The position numbers were made by a program, and so were the translations under genes. The notes beneath the pieces were generated by a model that was not told where the DNA came from, ran no database searches, and saw only the letters and a program-made list of their open reading frames with translations. Below, one piece after another: positions 57,481 through 64,000 of a DNA stretch of 64,000 nt. The stretch's first letter is position 1. Each line of letters starts with the position of its first letter. Source of the DNA: Bradysia coprophila. Its lineage: Eukaryota > Arthropoda > Insecta > Diptera > Sciaridae. The stretch covers positions 5,564,663 through 5,628,662 of the forward strand of contig NW_023503295.1 of assembly GCF_014529535.1 (NCBI RefSeq), given 5' to 3'.

Positions 57481-57740
57481 AATGTTTATTTATAGGAAAA
57501 TATAGTTAAATATAGCGGTATACAGCTGTTTAAATAGGAATTTATGAAATTTGTCTTCGTACAGGGCTGTCTATATTGCCTCCGGCAATTTAGTTGTATA
57601 TGATAACAAGGCAAAGAGTGGATAATGTAATTGATTTTAAAGGGAGAATAGTTTTTCAGCAGAGAAGAAAATGAAGTAAGAGAAATGAAGAGTTTCACAT
57701 TAAAGGCTTTTGATACGAATAGGTGTTTCGTACGGGTCGG

Positions 57741-58182
57741 CGTTAGCTATGTTCTTAATTTTGATTTCCGTCGATGAAATTTGCGAAAAATAAGGAAAAT
57801 AAGGATTTTTTAATAAAATAAGGAGGAATAAGTAGGTTTTTATAAAAATAAGGAAAAATAAGGAAATAAGGAGAAGCGAGAGGCCTGGCCATATTATAAC
57901 ATTGGCGATTGTATAAATTTGATGTGAATTTCGTGGATTTTCATTTCAATTTTTTGTGTTTTTTTCATATGTTGTAGAAGAACTTTCTAAAAATAAGCTC
58001 ATTTGTCAAAATAAATTATAAAAAGTCCTTGTTTCCCGACTAATTGTCAACTAGGACAGTATCCACAAAATCAGGCAATATCCCAGTTATCAACATCTGT
58101 CCTGTAGGTCAAAAAACTTTTATAAACAAAAATGTTTAACTTTCTTAAATATAGCTTAACCGCACTGTTCAAACAATTGGCG
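57741..58182. other. Intergenic DNA
   Basis: A run of AATAAGGA words occurs at about 57790-57875. No gene is seen. Confidence 0.4.
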
Positions 58183-58310
58183 GGATACGCGGGAACACAC
58201 CATGTGAATTTTTGTATGAAGAAATCCGCCATGTTATCATCAAGTGTGGTGTGTCACCCGCGTATCTGTATCTGCGTGACCTCCCCAAAGTTTTACAGTC
58301 TTAACATATC
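58183..58310. mobile_element. Truncated copy of the CAAGGCTGT hAT MITE
   Basis: GATACGCGGGAACACACC and CCCGCGTATCTGTATCTGCG match both arms of 4139-4365. The left terminal portion is missing. Confidence 0.65.
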
Positions 58311-58667
58311 CATAGAGAGACTTTCTGTACGCAATATTATTCCATACACAAAATGAAGCCGAAGTAAAATACAAAATGTATGGTAACCTTAAACTGTTGT
58401 AGAAAGTGGTGACATAAACGCGTACCGGAAACAATATCGTTACTAAGAAGTACAAAGCATACATAGAAAGCGCTGGCATTTGTTGATCGTGAAAATGGCC
58501 AATTATTTCGAAGCAAATTAATTGAACATTTCTAGCATAAACATGATCAAAGTGTAAATGTTTTTGGTTATCTGGAAGTTAATTTAAAAATTAATTGAAC
58601 TATAGGTATTTTAGGTATGGAAATGATGACGTAGTCTCGCTGATACTCATTGGACATTTAATAGTAT

Positions 58668-58874
58668 GTTACATACTTGGTCAAGTCATGATTGCACGAG
58701 TTTGAATGTGTGCGAGCGTATATATCTGTGAATCTATATCTGTATATAGTGTGTAAGCTTGTGAAACGAGTGGAGCCGAAGGCGAAACGAGTGGAGTAAT
58801 TCACACGAGGATATATACGAGCGCACACATTCAAACAAGTGCATGTGACTCACTTATTTGACCAAGTATGTAAC
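58668..58874. repeat. Foldback MITE-like repeat
   Basis: GTTACATACTTGGTCAA is opposed by a right end reading GACCAAGTATGTAAC. TTTGAATGTGTGCG and CGCACACATTCAAA continue the arms. Confidence 0.7.
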
Positions 58875-59107
58875 ACATTTTATCACATTAGCATTCGGTA
58901 ACGTCGAAACCACAACAATAAATTTTGATCACACATACACACAACTCGTAAGACACCATCGATCAATTATTTAATTTCTACATAAATGAGCTGCACAAAA
59001 TTCAACTATAAAATTATTTGCACCACACAATTTATGAGAACATTTTATTTATTAATCACAATGGCATGGCAACCACGGCAGAGGATAAGGAACCCAGGCA
59101 GGAGCGC
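58875..59107. other. Intergenic DNA
   Basis: Nothing is recognised. Confidence 0.3.
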
Positions 59108-59280
59108 TTGTTTGACTAGGGACCTGAATAATATAGTAGCCCTATGTTTTTCGCGAATTAAATTTTTCAACTTATGTCAGTGTTCATTTGAGTTCATTTT
59201 CAAACAGTGTATTAGGTCCCTCATTTGACGTTTCAATAATGAACCGCTCCTGCCAGGTTTACTTTTACTCTGCCGTGATG
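59108..59280. repeat. Dispersed repeat copy 3 (inverted)
   Basis: TTTTTCAACTTATGTCAGTG, TGTATTAGGTCCC and TTTACTTTTACTCTGCCGTG match the inverse of 6411-6545 and 37945-38085. Confidence 0.65.
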
Positions 59281-59654
59281 GCAACTGTTCGCTACAGTTG
59301 AAAATGTAAAACATTGAATTTTGATAGAACAGTTAACTAAGCAATAGCCAACCATGATCAAACCATTGATTTATCGACATACACTTCGCCACATAAACAA
59401 TGAGTTTTGAAATAAATTAAAATGGCCGCACTTTACGATCACAGTTAGTAGGGTTAGTAGTGACTGTAATAGTAGATTACGTTGGCTGCTGCGAAAGTAA
59501 TTCATTACACGAGGACACAATTTTGTGATACGAGCAAACTCACGAGTAAGTATTGAGCAGCAAGCTTGTTACCGAACAGTTACCGAAGCTTGTTGCTCAA
59601 AAACACGAGTGAGTTTGCGAATGAATTACATCGCAGCATCCAACGTAGTCTGGT

Positions 59655-60506
59655 TTATTGCCTGCTCATGCGAAAATTGACTATTACACGGCTGTTCTGC
59701 AGAAATTCTACATAAATTCAGTATCTCAATAAACCAACACCAACAAAACAAAAATAAATCTGTTCTTCCGATAAAACGTTTACAAACAAATCTAGTGTAC
59801 TGACGAAATCGGCTCACACGCTACACGGTCTCCTAAAAAATTGATCCCGAAAACAGCACTCGTGTTACATTAGTATTGTCGCAACAGTAGTTACAATTGC
59901 GTTGGTGACATGTTGACATTGAATAGTTTTTCGCAGTTAGTATCCTTTTTAATGTTTTCAAAAAAATGTGCAACAAAGTGTAGTGTTTGTACTATAAGCA
60001 AAAGCATTTAGTGTTACAAGTGAAAAATACAACGAAATGTGAGGCCATAAAGTGTTACTTCGGAACATCAAAATTATTGTTACAATAAATATGGCCGACA
60101 ATTCTGTGTTGCGAATTCTTCTAAAAGTATGTTGTAGCCAGATTACTTGCGTAACAAGTTTTTCTGAAATACAATCGCTAAACCGAACTGGTGTGCATAC
60201 GTTATTTTGCACCAGCTGGTCCCATTTGGAATTGTATGTGACCAGCTGGTGCAAAATAACGTATGCACACCAGTTCGGTTTAGCGATTGTAACTGTGTTC
60301 ATCGATCAATATTTCTATCAAAAAAATGTTATTTTAGCGACATTTCTTACATTCTTTTTCGATCGATCGATTCATTCAACAAAAAGATAAAATGAAAGCA
60401 AGGCAAATTTTACTTGAAAGAACTGTCAACTTGAAATAAACCCCAAATATCCCTAGTGTAATGGATCACTTTCGCAGGGGGTAATAGTCAATTTTCGCGG
60501 CAAACA
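59655..60506. mobile_element. Nonautonomous element, copy 2 of the 16642-17388 family
   Basis: TTATTGCCTGCTCATGCG, AAAATTGACTATTACAC and, at the far end, GTAATAGTCAATTTTCGCGG form the inverted ends. Interior words match copy 1. Upstream, about 59480-59650 matches the foldback at 16502-16634. It contains the perfect palindrome at 60170-60291. Confidence 0.55.
60170..60291. repeat. Perfect palindrome with 52-bp arms
   Basis: The left arm 60170-60221 starts TACAATCGCTAAACCGAACT and the right arm 60240-60291 is its exact inverse, with an 18-nt loop. If TA is the target, the element is CAATCGC...GCGATTG, a mariner-type MITE. Confidence 0.9.
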
Positions 60507-61049
60507 GTGACCGTAAAGTACTTTACCATCACTGAGTCGCGTTCAGCAACAGCAACAGTCAAGTGACTCTTACGAGAGGTAGAAACATACACAGCAAAGT
60601 CAACTTACCGGGCGCTGATGTGATAAAAACAAGAAAAAGCATGATCATCGAGTCTAGATGTCTAAATAAGGAATTTTTTTTCCTGGCTGGTATGGTATAC
60701 CTATCTGATACAGCTAAAACAGTTTAAATCTGTGCAAACCAAGGGTTCACTCCAAGGACTTTAACTTTAACTCCGTAGCATAAACTTTTGCTGAATCCAC
60801 TTTTTGAATGGGAATTCGCATTCAAACGTTGATTTTGATAGGTTGGTTTGCATCTTTAAATTAGTTTAATCGACTCATTTGTGTAAAATGTGAATTAAAA
60901 ATGGAAATTGACTTTGTATGAAATCTACCTAATTGTTATACTACCAAAATTTGAGAAATAAATAAGGAATGGTAGATATTATGTAATATTCGTGAGTATC
61001 AGCGTCACCTGGGCATCAGTTTTCTTAAAAAACATCGGCATGGGCTAAC
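60507..61049. other. 3' flank of the odorant receptor gene
   Basis: The last coding exon of the receptor should lie here. A short frame after TTTTTTAAG (about 60979-61022, minus) is open but does not resemble the usual receptor C terminus, so it was not included. Confidence 0.35.
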
Positions 61050-63730
61050 CTTCAGACCAGTGGCAAAGTTAAGCGAAAACATGTTTGCTAGAAGAATCGG
61101 TTTCACTTTTTGAGCTACATATAAAGCGGTCATCATGTCCCTTTGATACTTTACTTTGTAAGTGTACCACTTTGCATTGCAAATTACCGTAGCAATCTGT
61201 TTATTCTGATAATGGAACAGACAATCAACTGAATTTTTGAATAAAAAATGTACAAAAAATTTTACCGTGTTGTCCAGCAATTGTCCAATGTAACAGTACA
61301 TTAACATTTCAGTATAAAGACACACGGCGGCCCCAAGGCCACCAACATAGTCAAACTAAAAAAAAAAATGAGATGATTAGATTACGTTGTTGGATCCCCC
61401 ATGAAGTCCTATTCATACGGCCAAGAATGCACCTAGACAGCTCACCACCACAAGACAGGACATTGCAACTTGTACAGTTGACACAAAGCTGAACAGATGA
61501 CCCATATAGCAGCTAAATCTAAAAAGAGTAAAAGTCTATGTCTAAAATTGTTAGTTACATCAGAAGCAGTGCCGCCTTTTCTAAAACGGATACTTTATGC
61601 AAGTGCCTGTTGCGCCCAGAAAAGACTGAAGAGCTTAAAATTACAAGAACAAAAATTGATTTATAAGAAAAACCTGATATAAAAATTGATTTCTTTTGGT
61701 TTTTCTCTTTCGTGATGCATTTTGTCAACGCACTTCACGCAAGCATGAGTGATACTATAAACAAGTTACTGAAACTTGACAGTGTGTCACACAACTGAAA
61801 CACTGTAAAAAAAACAATTTCATCCAAAATAGTACTCTATTAGTTTTTGGCATAGTTGTCGACTATGATCACTTTTGCTTGAAGTGTGTTGATTTTGTTC
61901 ACAAAAATTGGGCGTAAAACAGAAGTGCAATTTCTCTAATAAAGGAAGAATGGAGTCGGGAAAATCTACCAATAGTAAACTCTAAAAAGACAAAAAGAAC
62001 ACGATCTGGCTGGAGTATACGTATGTACGCTGTACTCAAATTAGTACTAGAACTGGTTCCAGTAGAAGAAGATGGAAAGGCAATAGTAGTGACTAGATGA
62101 TTAAAGCACTTATATCACCGGTTACGAAATCGAAACTGATCAAAGAGCTAAAGCGGACCCTTAACCAACTAGGACCGATAAATCAAATCACTGAGGAGGC
62201 CTACTGGGTCCCAGATGGTAACAAAAAGGCAGATGAGTTGACTGTACACGGTTCTGCGTCTGCAATTCACAGTTCAGAACATTTTATCCCAATCCCACAC
62301 TCCAATGAGTTTTCACAATTGAGAACGGGATCGGACACGAAACTCTTTATAGTAGGACCCAATAAAAAGTTATCCAAATAGTTGATTGAAATGGATCGGA
62401 ATCGTATCAGGAGGGAGCGATTACCGGGCACTGACTGATTTGGCGAAGATAACGGTCTCAATTGTAGCTGTGACTTAGATAGAAAACGGGTGACAATGTC
62501 ATCTGTAAATGTCCAAAGTATTACATTCTAAGATGTAGGAAGTCATGCGGTTCAACCGTCTGAAGTGCCCAGACCTGGGCCTATCGCGCTGTATAGGGTA
62601 ATGTCTGAAATGGAAGGTTTAGCCTTAGCCTAAGCCGTTTAAGTTCTGAACGGGAGAAGAAACAAAGGTTCATTCGATCTCTGTTTCAAGGTCTGTAATC
62701 TGACCATCCCAAACTGATAAACCTAAAATATGTTTTAGATGTTTGACTTTACGCAATTACGCAATTTCATTTGTTGATTTTGATAGATTACAGTAATAAG
62801 ATGCTGTTTAATTTGCATACCTTACTAAGTCCATTAATTTCATCATTAAATTGCGAAACGTTACATCATACGTCCTTCTGCTTTCATTCTTGGTACACAT
62901 AACATCGAACGTTCCGAAATCGTGCTCGAGTAGGCACACCAGGCCATTGTATGCATCAACAAACGCGAAGAATAAGGAACTGGTAGCAATGCTAATAGTA
63001 AGACTGAAGGTAACAACAAATATGTTGTAGGCGGAGGTAATTAAATAGCCTCGGATATGATTCGGATTGACATATGGCAACAACATCGGAGAAACTAATG
63101 TCAATTTCCCATTAAAGAAGAATTCGTAACACGGGAAGGCTGAATAGAAAACCAATCCAGCGAAAATACCGGAAACATTAATTTCCAAATGATAATAAAT
63201 ATTTTTCGTTACATTCATGAAGATGCGCTCTCGTTGTGCAGACGCTTCGCATTTAAGCACTTTGTAAATGTATTGCACTAACGACATAAATTTCTCGTGT
63301 TTGACACTGACAAAAATCAATTTCGTCCAGACCTGTATTTAAGCACATTTTACTGACAATCCACATCTGAAAAATTTATTCTATTGCTTACCGTGGAGTT
63401 GAAAGCAATACCACCCACCAGAATGATGTTATCTGTTGACGGGAAAAAAACACAGATGGTGTAGGTAGCACAAGTGAGCACCAAGGAAAGCACGATGACA
63501 GCGAACCCAATTCTGACATTTTTTCTCCAATCATCTATAAACTCTATCCCCGAAACGTAAGCAAAAAAGTTGATACATTTCATGACTCCATTCATTCCAT
63601 CGAGGGCTGTTCCACTCTTTTGTTTGTTCTTCTTGAAAATTTTTTCTTTGAACTTAAAATTGAAAATAGAGAAGAAAGGTGATGAGGTATGCTGGCTGTT
63701 ACATAACATTAATCTTATAGAAGGAGTCAT
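61050..63730 (-). CDS. Insect odorant receptor, C terminus unresolved
   Basis: Exons are 63392-63730, 62821-63332, 61446-61512, 61266-61355 and 61050-61205, all joining in phase, about 388 residues so far. The typical length is 380-420, so a short last exon is missing. Membrane segments include VRIGFAVIVLSLVLTCATYT, the NIFVVTFSLTISIATSS segment and LFSFVSTVQVAMSCLVV. The C-terminal part has CLYTEMLMYCYIGQLLDNT, NAKWYTY, then QRDMMTALYVAQKVKPILL, the family signature. It is a ligand-gated cation channel subunit that pairs with Orco in olfactory neurons. The region between LMDLV and CYMGHL is about 14 residues shorter than usual, so a small exon may be missed in the intron 61513-62820. The first ATG was chosen; a later Met (about residue 46) is possible. 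Confidence 0.85.
61726..61891. mobile_element. MITE with 7-bp target repeat, copy 3
   Basis: CAACGCACTTCACGCAAGC and GCTTGAAGTGTGTTG bound it. ATTTTGT occurs at 61719-61725 and 61892-61898. It lies in an odorant receptor intron. Confidence 0.75.
62097..62381 (+). pseudogene. LINE RNase H fragment
   Basis: The frame reads IKALISPVTKSKLIKELKRT, LNQLGPINQI, then YWVPDGNKKADELTVHGSAS. This matches the RNase H end of I/R1-type LINEs, where WVPGHxGxxGNExADELA is usual; the GHxG part is degraded. Related but frame-broken sequence extends on both sides (about 61960-62640). It is antisense to the host receptor gene. Confidence 0.65.
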
Positions 63731-64000
63731 ATTAGAGAAAATATGAACTCAAGTTACATTAGCAATTCAACATCATAATGTGCAAACTTTAGATGGCTCT
63801 GTTACATAAATCATTGTATGAATCTCGGTGCAAGTAACCTTATAGATCAATGAAAAAGAAGAGGAACTGCTCAGTTCCTCTGTATAGAATGAGACACACT
63901 CATATTCTTTTTGACGTACATCGGCCGACACCAACGCACTGTCTAGCACCGAAGCTAACTTTGACGTCACTCAAATAGAGGACTGAACCGATCAAAGTTG
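63731..64000. other. Upstream flank of the odorant receptor gene
   Basis: An open minus frame at 63773-63970 has no membrane or receptor features. This is presumably promoter or 5' UTR DNA. Confidence 0.35.

Larger units (their letters stand above)
52003..57740 (+). mobile_element. Diverged Helitron-like family 2 relative, split by an LTR element
   Basis: It starts TTTTTTAGACCCGTACGAAG and shows the GTCCGTCTGTCCGTCTGTCT tract and TTGAGTAAAACGCATCCGAT seen near the start of family 2 copies. After the LTR insertion (52322-56307) it resumes with AAGTTCGAAGATG and GTGAGTTAGACCCC-type words, and fades out between about 57560 and 57740. It is much more diverged than copies A-C. Confidence 0.45.

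Noticed and set aside
63773..63970. 65-codon minus-strand frame upstream of the odorant receptor
   Set aside because: Ser-rich with no membrane segment, no receptor similarity and no splice evidence.

Overview
The window is AT-rich eukaryotic nuclear DNA, almost certainly from an insect and probably a lower (nematoceran) dipteran. Genes are split by short GT-AG introns. The recognisable proteins are insect types: a delta/epsilon glutathione S-transferase, an insect odorant receptor, an SLC22-like transporter, a GH18 chitinase-like relic and a UBE2Q ubiquitin-conjugating enzyme. The species cannot be fixed from the sequence alone. All exon coordinates come from reading splice signals by eye and checking that codon phase carries across each junction.

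Genes in order: 1986-2872 (-) a three-exon gene for a small secreted protein of unknown family; 7135-10881 (-) a five-exon GST; 15102-15749 (+) the C-terminal part of a GH18 chitinase-like gene, followed by frame-broken remnants to about 16450; 17642-19721 (-) a two-exon quinone oxidoreductase/prostaglandin-reductase-like enzyme; 20754-23130 (-) an eight-exon UBE2Q-type E2; 26668-28110 (+) a C-terminally truncated piggyBac transposase; 32813-37732 (+) a six-exon SLC22-like transporter, with an unrelated MITE-broken exon in its fourth intron; 43027-50053 (+) a chain of short exons of a Tyr/Ser-rich protein; 61050-63730 (-) an odorant receptor. These genes have independent functions and form no obvious pathway.

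Most of the rest is nested transposon sequence. Many insertions can be shown from target-site duplications (TSDs): hAT-type MITEs with 8-bp TSDs, TA-flanked mariner-type MITEs, TTA-flanked Harbinger-like elements, and a 3,986-bp LTR element with apparently identical 205-bp LTRs and a CTATC duplication.

The most interesting elements are two families that resemble non-canonical rolling-circle (Helitron-like) transposons. Family 1 has four copies (5247-6402, 12773-14074, 24474-26511, 23881-30400). Each lies between A and T, starts TC, ends GA, and has a hairpin at one end followed by a GTGACGC core. For one copy the window also holds the matching empty site, which shows insertion without target duplication. 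Family 2 has three copies (8218-10010, 38133-39518, 46613-47782) with subterminal inverted repeats, a hairpin near one end, and an internal array of about 145-bp units whose copy number differs between copies.
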